NCBI GenBank assembly: GCA_001769925.1
Contig: MEPT01000042.1
Location: 42,046-51,156 of the forward strand
DNA: 9,111 nucleotides
From: Bdellovibrionales bacterium RBG_16_40_8
GTDB lineage: Bacteria > Bdellovibrionota > Bdellovibrionia > Bdellovibrionales > UBA1609
Direction: 5' to 3'
In this document: piece after piece, positions 1 through 6,046 of the stretch
Position numbering within the stretch: position 1 is the stretch's first letter
How the letters are laid out: the number at the start of each line of letters is the position of its first letter
Translations under genes and position numbers: made by a program
The notes under the pieces: generated by a model
The model's input: only the letters and a program-made list of their open reading frames with translations
What the model was told of the DNA's origin: nothing
Database searches by the model: none

Positions 1-704
1 TCTGCAGTCAAAATAGGCTCAACTTTAGTATGAATACCTTTTAAGCGATATATCTCACGGGTAAAATCATACCATGTGCACTCACCTTCATTTGAATAAT
101 TATAAATACCGCAAGCCATGGCACTTTCATTTTGCGTCGCTAATATTATTACTCTAGCCAAATCACGAGCATAGGTCGGGGTGCCCGTTTGATCATTAAC
201 GATCTTTAAAAGATCACGTGTCTTTGCCAACTCAAGCATACGCTTTACAAAATTTGCGCCAAACTCAGAATATAGCCAAGAAGTACGAAAAATAATTGTG
301 TTCTTATTATGCTCTAGCGCTGTGTTTTCACCTTGAAGTTTTGTCTGACCATAATAATTAATTGGCTTAGGTTCGTCATCTTCAGTATATGGAGACCCTT
401 TATCTCCTGAAAATACGTAGTCAGTTGATATGTGAATAAATTGATCACAGCACTTTGCAAGTTCGCTAACCGCAGTAACATTAATTTGCCTAGCCGCATC
501 TTTTTTTTGCTCTGCTAGATCAACCGCAGTGAAGGCCGCACAATTTACAATAATCTTTGTCTTTGTAGCAAAGTATTTTTGAATTGAGTTCGTATTGCAA
601 AGATCAAGCTGATCTCTGGTTAAATATGTCCACTCTGGTTTAATTTTTTTTAGCGTTAAACCCAACTGGCTTGTTGCGCCTACAATGACTATGCCTGGGC
701 TCAC
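1..704 (-). CDS. rfbD: dTDP-4-dehydrorhamnose reductase, 3' end cut by window edge
   Basis: Cytoplasmic NADPH-dependent reductase that converts dTDP-4-keto-L-rhamnose to dTDP-L-rhamnose, the last step of the pathway. The 234 visible residues (family about 290) show an N-terminal Rossmann loop (GATSQLG, residues 9-15), NCAAFTAVD (54-62), STDYVF (93-98) and the SDR catalytic pair Tyr118/Lys122 in YGQTK. RTSWLY (140-145) and the substrate-side motif DQTGTPTYA (171-179) follow. The start is GTG, chosen because it overlaps the rfbC stop as GTGA and places the Rossmann strand immediately at the N-terminus; translation is probably coupled to rfbC. Oddity: the usual GxxGQLG loop reads GATSQLG, with serine for the second glycine. 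The frame is otherwise open to the left edge. The family assignment is secure; only the C-terminal part is missing. Confidence 0.94.
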   Translation of the reverse strand, partial: MSPGIVIVGATSQLGLTLKKIKPEWTYLTRDQLDLCNTNSIQKYFATKTKIIVNCAAFTAVDLAEQKKDAARQINVTAVSELAKCCDQFIHISTDYVFSGDKGSPYTEDDEPKPINYYGQTKLQGENTALEHNKNTIIFRTSWLYSEFGANFVKRMLELAKTRDLLKIVNDQTGTPTYARDLARVIILATQNESAMACGIYNYSNEGECTWYDFTREIYRLKGIHTKVEPILTA

Positions 705-1267
705 CTAGCTATCCAATCTTTTGTAGCAATCACCGTCTTAAGGCTCGGTAGTTTTTGATCTTTTGCTGACAGAATTCGCCTGTCTTGAGGTATACGCCAG
801 TCAATTTGTAACTCAGGATCAGCATGATAAATTCCGCCTTCATGCTCAGGGCTATAATAATTGTCACATTTGTAAACTACGGTGGCGGACTCACTTAAAA
901 CAACAAACCCGTGGGCAAATTGTCGCGGGACAAAAATTTGCAAATAATTTTCAGCGCTTAATTCAACAGCATAAGATTTCTTGTATGTTATTGAATCTGG
1001 GCGTAAATCGACAACTACATCAAGAATCCTGCCTTGTATTACGCGTAATATTTTTGCCTGGGCGTACTCACCCCTTTGATAGTGTAACCCGCGTAGTGTG
1101 CCAAAACTTGAAACCGACTGATTATCTTGCACAAAATTTTGTGCAAATCCATTTTTTAGCATTTCTTTTGCGTTATAAGATTCTAGAAAAAACCCACGTG
1201 CATCACCAAACACCTTAGGTTTAATTAAAACAAGATCTGGTAGCTCTGTCTTTAATATTTCAATCAT
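701..1267 (-). CDS. rfbC: dTDP-4-dehydrorhamnose 3,5-epimerase
   Basis: Cytoplasmic cupin-fold epimerase acting on dTDP-4-keto-6-deoxy-D-glucose, third step of dTDP-rhamnose synthesis. At 188 residues it is the normal family length. Visible motifs in order are GDARGFFLESY (21-31), QDNQSVS then RGLHYQ (59-64, with the catalytic His62), KILRVIQG with Lys72, VDLRPDS (86-92), FVPRQFAHGF (112-121, second His119) and VYKCDNYYSPEHEGGI with the catalytic Tyr132. DPELQIDW (150-157) follows, and an Asp near 170 fits the His-Asp dyad. It is the first gene of the leftward pair; its TGA overlaps the rfbD start as GTGA. The ATG has AAGG only two bases upstream, too close for a good Shine-Dalgarno site, and a possible promoter lies directly before it, so the transcript may be leaderless. 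No damage is visible. Confidence 0.97.
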   Translation of the reverse strand: MIEILKTELPDLVLIKPKVFGDARGFFLESYNAKEMLKNGFAQNFVQDNQSVSSFGTLRGLHYQRGEYAQAKILRVIQGRILDVVVDLRPDSITYKKSYAVELSAENYLQIFVPRQFAHGFVVLSESATVVYKCDNYYSPEHEGGIYHADPELQIDWRIPQDRRILSAKDQKLPSLKTVIATKDWIAR

Positions 1268-1274
1268 GGCCTTG

Positions 1275-1304
1275 GTTCTATGTGATTAAAAACTATTGCG
1301 TCAA
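1275..1304 (-). promoter_or_regulatory. candidate sigma70 promoter for rfbC-rfbD
   Basis: Read on the minus strand, TTGACG (1304-1299) is followed after 18 bases by TAGAAC (1280-1275). The -35 matches consensus at five of six positions and the -10 at four of six. The -10 ends only 7 bases before the rfbC ATG, so transcription would begin at or next to the start codon. The assignment rests on sequence alone and the long spacer is a weakness. Confidence 0.35.
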
Positions 1305-1390
1305 GAAAAGGTGCCAGACGCTTTTATGTGTCGCAGGCGCGTTATTTATTACACCGGCATCTCCACTGAAATTTTGTAATGTGTGTACTG

Positions 1391-1418
1391 TTGACAAGTT
1401 AACCGATCTAATTAGAAT
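1391..1418 (+). promoter_or_regulatory. sigma70-type promoter for rfbB-rfbA
   Basis: A perfect -35 box TTGACA (1391-1396) is followed by 16 bases and TAGAAT (1413-1418), five of six matches to the -10 consensus. The expected transcription start is near 1425, giving a leader of about 24 bases. The leader contains AAAGGGAG (1427-1434), about 14 bases before the rfbB ATG, which is a long spacing for a ribosome binding site. Confidence 0.7.
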
Positions 1419-1448
1419 GCCCGCATAAAGGGAGCATCTATATATACC

Positions 1449-2498
1449 ATGAAACGAAATCTACTTATAACAGGGGCTGCGGGATTTATTGGTAGCACAC
1501 TAGCTAGACTCGCTGCATCTGCGCAAAATTTGTCAACATATGAGCGTTGTATCCTCTATGACAAACTCACATATGCCGGCTACCTTGGCAACATTGAAGA
1601 ACTGATTGATCATAATCGAACTGAATTTATACATGGGGACATCAGTGACTTTGATTTAGTCCTTAAAACACTAAAAAAATTTGCGATTACAGATATCATT
1701 CACTTGGCTGCTGAATCACATGTCGACAATTCTATTACCGGACCAAAACCTTTTATTGAAACAAATATCAGCGGGACTTTTAATTTACTCGAGGCCGCTA
1801 GAAAACATTGGCAAGAGTTAGACATCGAAAAAAAATCTGCTTTTCGTTTCTTGCATGTCTCTACTGACGAAGTATTTGGTGAACTTGGCGAAGGTGGTTA
1901 TTTCACCGAGATGACCCCCTATAGGCCAAATTCTCCCTATTCGGCCTCAAAGGCTGCATCAGACCATTTAGCGCGCGCCTGGCAACACACGTACGGGCTG
2001 CCCGTAATAGTCACGAACTGTTCAAACAACTATGGCCCTAGGCAATTTCCCGAAAAATTGATCCCACGTATGATCGATTGTGCCTTGCATGAACAACCAC
2101 TGCCTGTTTACGGCAAAGGTGAGAACGTGCGCGACTGGATTCATACTGAAGATCATGGGCAGGGTCTATTACTGGCGCTAACTAGCGGGCGCCCCGGTGA
2201 AACTTATTGCTTTGGTGGTCGCGCTGAAAGAAAAAATATCGATGTAGTTAAAGCCATTTGCCATACTCTTGATGAACTTCACCCGCGCGAAAGTGGCAAA
2301 AAATATGATGAACTTATACACTTCGTAACAGATCGCCCTGGCCACGATTGGCGCTATGCAATTGACGACAAAAAGGCCGAAACTGAGCTAGGATTTAAGC
2401 GAAAATATAAAAATTTTGAGGACGGGCTAAAACAAACAATTAAGTGGTATTTGACTAATACAAACTGGATAGAAAAAATAAAAGCAAAAAAACACTGA
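1449..2498 (+). CDS. rfbB: dTDP-glucose 4,6-dehydratase
   Basis: NAD-dependent short-chain dehydrogenase-type dehydratase turning dTDP-glucose into dTDP-4-keto-6-deoxyglucose, the second pathway step, in the cytoplasm. The 349 residues match the usual length. Motifs: Rossmann loop GAAGFIG (9-15), DKLTYAGYLGN (38-48), HLAAESHVDNS (85-95), STDEVFGELG with the catalytic Thr139-Asp140-Glu141 set, YSASK with Tyr164/Lys168, NCSNNYGPRQFPEKLIP (190-206), the sugar-nucleotide motif YGKGENVRDW (221-230) and DRPGHDWRYAID (295-306). All catalytic residues are present. The ATG is the first plausible start and opens directly into the Rossmann strand. It is the first gene of the rightward pair, behind a strong promoter, with rfbA 32 bases downstream. 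Because 4-keto-6-deoxyglucose also feeds other deoxysugars, the rhamnose role rests on the three neighbouring genes. Confidence 0.97.
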   Translation: MKRNLLITGAAGFIGSTLARLAASAQNLSTYERCILYDKLTYAGYLGNIEELIDHNRTEFIHGDISDFDLVLKTLKKFAITDIIHLAAESHVDNSITGPKPFIETNISGTFNLLEAARKHWQELDIEKKSAFRFLHVSTDEVFGELGEGGYFTEMTPYRPNSPYSASKAASDHLARAWQHTYGLPVIVTNCSNNYGPRQFPEKLIPRMIDCALHEQPLPVYGKGENVRDWIHTEDHGQGLLLALTSGRPGETYCFGGRAERKNIDVVKAICHTLDELHPRESGKKYDELIHFVTDRPGHDWRYAIDDKKAETELGFKRKYKNFEDGLKQTIKWYLTNTNWIEKIKAKKH

Positions 2499-2518
2499 CA
2501 TAGTTGAATAAATTAATT

Positions 2519-2522
2519 GGAG
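2519..2522 (+). promoter_or_regulatory. ribosome binding site that fixes the rfbA start
   Basis: GGAG lies 8 bases before the ATG at 2531 and so selects that codon over the in-frame TTG at 2504, which has no upstream Shine-Dalgarno site. Confidence 0.8.
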
Positions 2523-2530
2523 AAATTAAC

Positions 2531-3421
2531 ATGAAAGGCATTATTCTAGCTGGCGGTAGCGGCTCTAGCCTTTACCCATCAACAAAGTCTGTGAGTAAAC
2601 AGCTACTTCCGATATACGATAAGCCCACTATTTATTATCCGCTTTCTACTCTTATGCTTGGGGGCATTCGTGATATTCTTATAATCAGTACACCACGCGA
2701 TTTGCCACTCATTCGTGACCTGCTTGAATCTGGAGAAAAATTAGGACTTAACCTCTCTTATGCCGAACAAGAAAAACCTCGCGGCATTGCCGAAGCGTTT
2801 ATTATTGGCGAAAACTTCATTAATAATGATCGATGCGCTTTAATTTTAGGCGATAATCTTTTTTACGGAAACTATTTGCAAAAATATTTAAATGAAGCTG
2901 TTTCACAAGAAAAAGGCGCCACCGTCTTTGCATACCACGTGATTAACCCCAATCGCTTTGGCGTTATTGAATTTGATGAAAAGTTCACGGCGCTTTCTAT
3001 AGAAGAAAAACCTGAAAACCCAAAATCTAATTGGGCGGTAACTGGACTTTATTTTTATGACTCATCGGTTGTAAAAAAAGCCAAATCTTTAAAACCTTCG
3101 GCCCGAAATGAGCTAGAAATTACCGATTTGAATCGTCTTTATCTTTATGAAAAATCATTGTCAGTTATAGCCATGGGGCGCGGCATGGCTTGGCTTGATT
3201 CAGGCACACATGATTCGTTATTAGATAGCTCACAATTTGTAAAAACTGTTGAATCTCGCCAAGGCCTTAAAATAGCCTGCATCGAAGAAATTGCCTATCG
3301 CAAGGGATTTATTAATTTAGATCAACTGACTTCGGTAGCAGAGCAGATGCCAGATTCTTCTTACGGTCTTTATGTCAAGTCACTACTTAATTTACGTGAA
3401 AGTGATCGGCTACCACTATAA
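2531..3421 (+). CDS. rfbA: glucose-1-phosphate thymidylyltransferase, with altered nucleotide-binding signature
   Basis: Cytoplasmic nucleotidyltransferase making dTDP-glucose from dTTP and glucose-1-phosphate, the committing step to dTDP-rhamnose. It has 296 residues (family about 290). The N-terminus [11 protein letters not shown] is typical, but the signature then reads SSLYP where the family has (T/S)RLYP, so the phosphate-binding arginine is serine at residue 13. The rest is intact: [11 protein letters not shown] with Lys23, [12 protein letters not shown] (35-46), ILGDNLFYG with Asp108, FAYHV (133-137), EEKP (158-161), AVTGLYFYD (169-177), ELEITDLN (194-201) and [10 protein letters not shown] with Asp223. 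The start at ATG 2531 is chosen by its GGAG and by family length. It is probably co-transcribed with rfbB and ends 2 bases from the convergent murJ stop. Whether the protein is active is open because of Ser13. Confidence 0.93.
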   Translation: MKGIILAGGSGSSLYPSTKSVSKQLLPIYDKPTIYYPLSTLMLGGIRDILIISTPRDLPLIRDLLESGEKLGLNLSYAEQEKPRGIAEAFIIGENFINNDRCALILGDNLFYGNYLQKYLNEAVSQEKGATVFAYHVINPNRFGVIEFDEKFTALSIEEKPENPKSNWAVTGLYFYDSSVVKKAKSLKPSARNELEITDLNRLYLYEKSLSVIAMGRGMAWLDSGTHDSLLDSSQFVKTVESRQGLKIACIEEIAYRKGFINLDQLTSVAEQMPDSSYGLYVKSLLNLRESDRLPL

Positions 3422-3423
3422 AC

Positions 3424-5046
3424 TCATTTCAATCTTTTTATTACCATATGCAAAACTTCGTTGGCCTCTGGGTGACGAAGTATACGATTAACTAAGAAAA
3501 ATACCAACACAGCAGCTACTATAGCTAGTAGTAGTGCTAAAAGTGACGGTAAAATACCAGCGACCACACCAGCCATAACTTTAATCACCCAACTATTTAC
3601 CCACGAAGCCGTAATAGCCATAATCACGAGCGAAGGTATAAGTCGTGCCACCGAATAAATAAAACTTTTGGCGCCTAGGTCGCCAAAAATAAGTTTATAT
3701 GATGCTAGTAGCACAAGCAGATTTAATGTCCCGGTAAAGGCTGTGGCCCAGACTAAGCCCTGAAGTTGATAATGATCTGTCGCCCAACTCGCCACAAAAA
3801 AATGCACCACCAGGCAAAATGCCGAATTGGCTGCAGGCAACCAGGTATTTTTCACTGCATAAAATACTGGCACCGTAACACGGTGAATGCCACTTGCGAC
3901 CAAAATTACTGAGTAAATTGCGACTATTTGTGATGTAATAATAATGTCATTGTCGGCAAATTCGCCTCTACCATAAATAACTCTAACTATAGGCTCTGAA
4001 AGCACATAAAGCCCAACCGCAGCTGGTAATGATAGTACCATCAAAAGCCTAACATGCCTTTGTGCTGTTGAGATAAATTTCTCTCTCTCGCCACGCACCC
4101 ACAATTCAGAAAGAGTTGGTAAAAGTGCCATTCCCAGACTCACTGAAAGAAGAGACTGCGGAAACTCTAAAAGCCGATCGGCAAAATAAATAAAAGAGTG
4201 TGATCCTTGTGACAACCGTGAAGTAAAATTCACATTAAGAATACCCAAGAGTTGCGCCACACTCATGCCTAAAAGACTCGGCAGCAGCACCTTAAAAAAC
4301 CGCGATACGTTTTTCACTGCCCATTGAAACGTAAGACGTGGAGTCACACCTAGGCCGCGTAGTGGCCACACTGCCATAATTAGTTGTAGCACTCCACCTA
4401 AAATTACACTCCAAGCTAGTTGATCACCTGGCATTTGCCATTGCGGAAAAAAAGCCATCGCGATCATAATTAAATTAAATCCAGCCGGGGCCATTGCTGG
4501 AAGAAAAAAAATCTTATGGGCATTAGCAACTCCCATATAAAAAGCATAGGTAGTAACTAAAAATAAATAACTAAACATAATTCTTGCTAAAAAAACTGTT
4601 AGTTCATATTTGCCGGGTATCTGCATATACCCCTCACCACCCACCAAATGCACCATTATCCATGGCATATAAATTGAACCCAGAACTGAAAGGGTTGCTG
4701 TAAGTGCAGCAAGCATCGAATAAATAGCGTTAGAAAAAGCTTTTGCCTCATCAGCGTCTTTATTGAGCGCCTCGACATAAAGTGGAATAAATGAAACAGC
4801 TAAACTACCCTCACCAAGAATTCGCCGAAAAAGATTAGGTAGACGAAAAGCCACTACATAGGCATCAGATACCATTCTCGGAAAGACAGCGGCCATGACC
4901 ATATCTCGAACCATACCGAGAATTCGGCTCAAAAACGTGGCTATCGATATAGCGGCTGCGGACCGCAGAATAGATGGGTTTGCATCTGATATGTCATTAT
5001 TCGCAGTTTTCACAGTATTCGCAGCACTGGCCCTATAATCACTCAT
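3424..5046 (-). CDS. murJ: lipid II flippase MurJ (MviN family)
   Basis: Polytopic inner-membrane protein of the MOP exporter superfamily that flips lipid II to the periplasm for peptidoglycan synthesis. It has 540 residues, somewhat longer than the E. coli protein, with hydrophobic segments spread along the length as expected for about 14 helices. The conserved N-terminal block is clear: LSRILGMVRD (Arg41, Arg47, Asp48), SDAYVVAFRLPNLFRRILGEG (Asp61, Arg74, Arg75, Glu79). ADRLLEFP with Arg291, the equivalent of the essential cavity arginine, lies in the middle, followed by SLGMALLPTLSE. The first 25 residues form a hydrophilic extension. The ATG is the only sensible start, because an in-frame TAA lies 6 bases upstream and no good alternative exists before the conserved block. 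No strong Shine-Dalgarno site is visible. It is divergent from rpsT and convergent with rfbA. Confidence 0.96.
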   Translation of the reverse strand: MSDYRASAANTVKTANNDISDANPSILRSAAAISIATFLSRILGMVRDMVMAAVFPRMVSDAYVVAFRLPNLFRRILGEGSLAVSFIPLYVEALNKDADEAKAFSNAIYSMLAALTATLSVLGSIYMPWIMVHLVGGEGYMQIPGKYELTVFLARIMFSYLFLVTTYAFYMGVANAHKIFFLPAMAPAGFNLIMIAMAFFPQWQMPGDQLAWSVILGGVLQLIMAVWPLRGLGVTPRLTFQWAVKNVSRFFKVLLPSLLGMSVAQLLGILNVNFTSRLSQGSHSFIYFADRLLEFPQSLLSVSLGMALLPTLSELWVRGEREKFISTAQRHVRLLMVLSLPAAVGLYVLSEPIVRVIYGRGEFADNDIIITSQIVAIYSVILVASGIHRVTVPVFYAVKNTWLPAANSAFCLVVHFFVASWATDHYQLQGLVWATAFTGTLNLLVLLASYKLIFGDLGAKSFIYSVARLIPSLVIMAITASWVNSWVIKVMAGVVAGILPSLLALLLAIVAAVLVFFLVNRILRHPEANEVLHMVIKRLK

Positions 5047-5075
5047 GTTGTTTTAGAATTTCAATGTTCTTCAAC

Positions 5076-5104
5076 ATTAAAGGCTACACGTTTATTACCA
5101 TCAA
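5076..5104 (-). promoter_or_regulatory. candidate promoter for murJ
   Basis: On the minus strand TTGATG (5104-5099), 17 bases, then TTTAAT (5081-5076): four of six and five of six matches with ideal spacing. The predicted start is near 5069, about 23 bases before the murJ ATG. The -10 overlaps a small inverted repeat (5063-5078). The prediction is by sequence only. Confidence 0.45.
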
Positions 5105-5207
5105 CAAAAGCATGATTTTTTTACCATATTTTATATTAAAGCCTCAGATGACGTGCTTGCCACCTAACCTTGCCTGTGGTAGTGGTGTGCGCTCAATAAT
5201 CATTCCT

Positions 5208-5212
5208 GGAGG
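5208..5212 (+). promoter_or_regulatory. strong ribosome binding site supporting the TTG start of rpsT
   Basis: GGAGG lies 5 bases before the TTG at 5218. No ATG or GTG with similar spacing is in frame, and the encoded protein begins MAEEK, so this near-perfect site makes TTG the start. I could not identify a convincing rpsT promoter in the 171-base spacer 5047-5217; the AT-rich block 5117-5139 contains TATATT, but no matching -35 stands at the right distance. Confidence 0.8.
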
Positions 5213-5217
5213 ATACC

Positions 5218-5550
5218 TTGGCCGAAGAAAAAGCTGCTGAAAAAAAATCTGCTGGAGCTAAAAGCACTGGCGCAAAGAAAAAACTTGTTAAAGGTCGGCA
5301 CCTATCGGCTATCAAACGCGCTAGGCAATCGCTACGTCGTCAAGCACGAAATACTTCGTGGAGTAGCCGGGCCAAGACTTTTGAGAAAAAGATAATTACT
5401 GCCATACAGAAAAAAGACGCCAAAGTAGCTAAAGAAGCACTCATTGAATTTATGAGCCAAATCGATAAGGCTGCGCAAAAAGGCGCTGTTCACTTCAAAC
5501 GCGCTGCACGTCGCATAAGTCGTATTTCAAAACAGGTCGCTGGGCTCTAA
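5218..5550 (+). CDS. rpsT: 30S ribosomal protein S20, TTG start
   Basis: Small basic protein that binds 16S rRNA in the body of the 30S subunit. At 110 residues it is longer than the usual 85-90 because of an N-terminal Lys/Ala/Gly-rich extension (about residues 2-25). The family core follows: SAIKRARQSLRRQARN (30-45), then a lysine-rich helix, AKEALIEFMSQIDKAAQKGAVHFKRAARRISRISKQVAGL to the end, matching the S20 pattern of three helices with the AAxKGxxHxxxAARxxSR C-terminal block. The UUG start behind a very strong GGAGG recalls E. coli rpsT, which also starts with UUG and is translationally autoregulated; control here is inferred. It is divergent from murJ, an arrangement common in Proteobacteria, and ends 2 bases from the convergent pilZ stop. 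Confidence 0.94.
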   Translation: MAEEKAAEKKSAGAKSTGAKKKLVKGRHLSAIKRARQSLRRQARNTSWSSRAKTFEKKIITAIQKKDAKVAKEALIEFMSQIDKAAQKGAVHFKRAARRISRISKQVAGL

Positions 5551-5552
5551 GT

Positions 5553-5933
5553 TTACCTTGTGGTCTCTATTGAACCAGAGGCCACAAAATTACGAATTTT
5601 TCTTTTTATATCAAATTCGATTTTATCAAATTCAATGCCATAGCGATGGGTTGTAACGTCACCATTAGGTTCTACAATATATATAACCTTAGACATTACA
5701 ACCCCATGTAAGATGTTGGGAATTCTCACTGTCAATACAACCTTTTGCCCCTCTATCAGAGCCAGTGGCGAGTCAATAAGCATACCGCCCTCACCGATTT
5801 CGTAGGTATTAACAAGAACGTATTTACCCCGCGCCAGTAGGCCTACAGTTTTATTAATTTTTCTTCTAGGAAGTCTACGGCTTTGCACCGCTATTTTTTT
5901 AGTATCAATCTGAACCGGGAGAAAGGGCTTCAT
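5553..5933 (-). CDS. small PilZ-domain protein with a degenerate c-di-GMP motif
   Basis: A 126-residue soluble protein with no signal peptide or membrane segment. The layout fits a single PilZ beta-barrel: an arginine cluster RRLPRRK (19-25) giving the RxxxR half, a strand, then TYEIGEGGMLI (43-53) where PilZ proteins normally have (D/N)xSxxG, then LIEGQKVVLTVRIP (59-72), a VMSKVIYI strand (79-86) and RYGIEFDKI (97-105) near the C-terminus. The aspartate and serine of the second motif are Glu45 and Gly47, so binding of cyclic di-GMP is uncertain; it may be a receptor with changed affinity or a non-binding adaptor. The ATG has GAGG 4 bases upstream. It lies downstream of holA on the same strand across a 113-base gap. 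The target process cannot be told from the neighbours. Confidence 0.78.
   Translation of the reverse strand: MKPFLPVQIDTKKIAVQSRRLPRRKINKTVGLLARGKYVLVNTYEIGEGGMLIDSPLALIEGQKVVLTVRIPNILHGVVMSKVIYIVEPNGDVTTHRYGIEFDKIEFDIKRKIRNFVASGSIETTR
5558..5605 (+). terminator. hairpin terminator of rpsT, lying inside the pilZ coding end
   Basis: An 11-base-pair stem (5558-5568 with 5577-5587, one T-G pair) encloses an 8-base loop just after the rpsT stop. A T-rich stretch follows at 5597-5605, separated from the stem by about 9 bases, so this is an imperfect intrinsic terminator. On the opposite strand no T tract follows, so it works, if at all, for rpsT. The stem is also coding sequence for the last residues of the PilZ protein. 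Confidence 0.5.
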
Positions 5934-6046
5934 TCTACCTCATCGGCTAAAGGTACGCCGTAACTTTACGCCCAGTTTAATTTGATTTGAGGTATTTACC
6001 CAGACCTTAGCCAAGTAGCAACTAAGTCTAGTTTGTATTGTAAGTG

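Noticed and set aside
314..499. 61-codon minus-strand ORF
   Set aside because: It lies out of frame inside rfbD, whose frame carries all family motifs across the same bases.
763..1218. 151-codon plus-strand ORF antisense to rfbC
   Set aside because: The protein has no recognisable features and mirrors the well-conserved rfbC; no Shine-Dalgarno site supports it.
2504..2530. Upstream TTG start for rfbA adding nine residues
   Set aside because: The ATG at 2531 has GGAG at the right spacing and gives the family's standard N-terminus.
5117..5139. AT-rich block with TATATT as an rpsT promoter
   Set aside because: No hexamer near TTGACA lies 16-18 bases upstream, so I did not annotate it as a promoter.
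4974..5240. 88-codon plus-strand ORF across the murJ/rpsT spacer
   Set aside because: It overlaps the murJ start and the rpsT start in another frame, has no Shine-Dalgarno site and low-complexity content.
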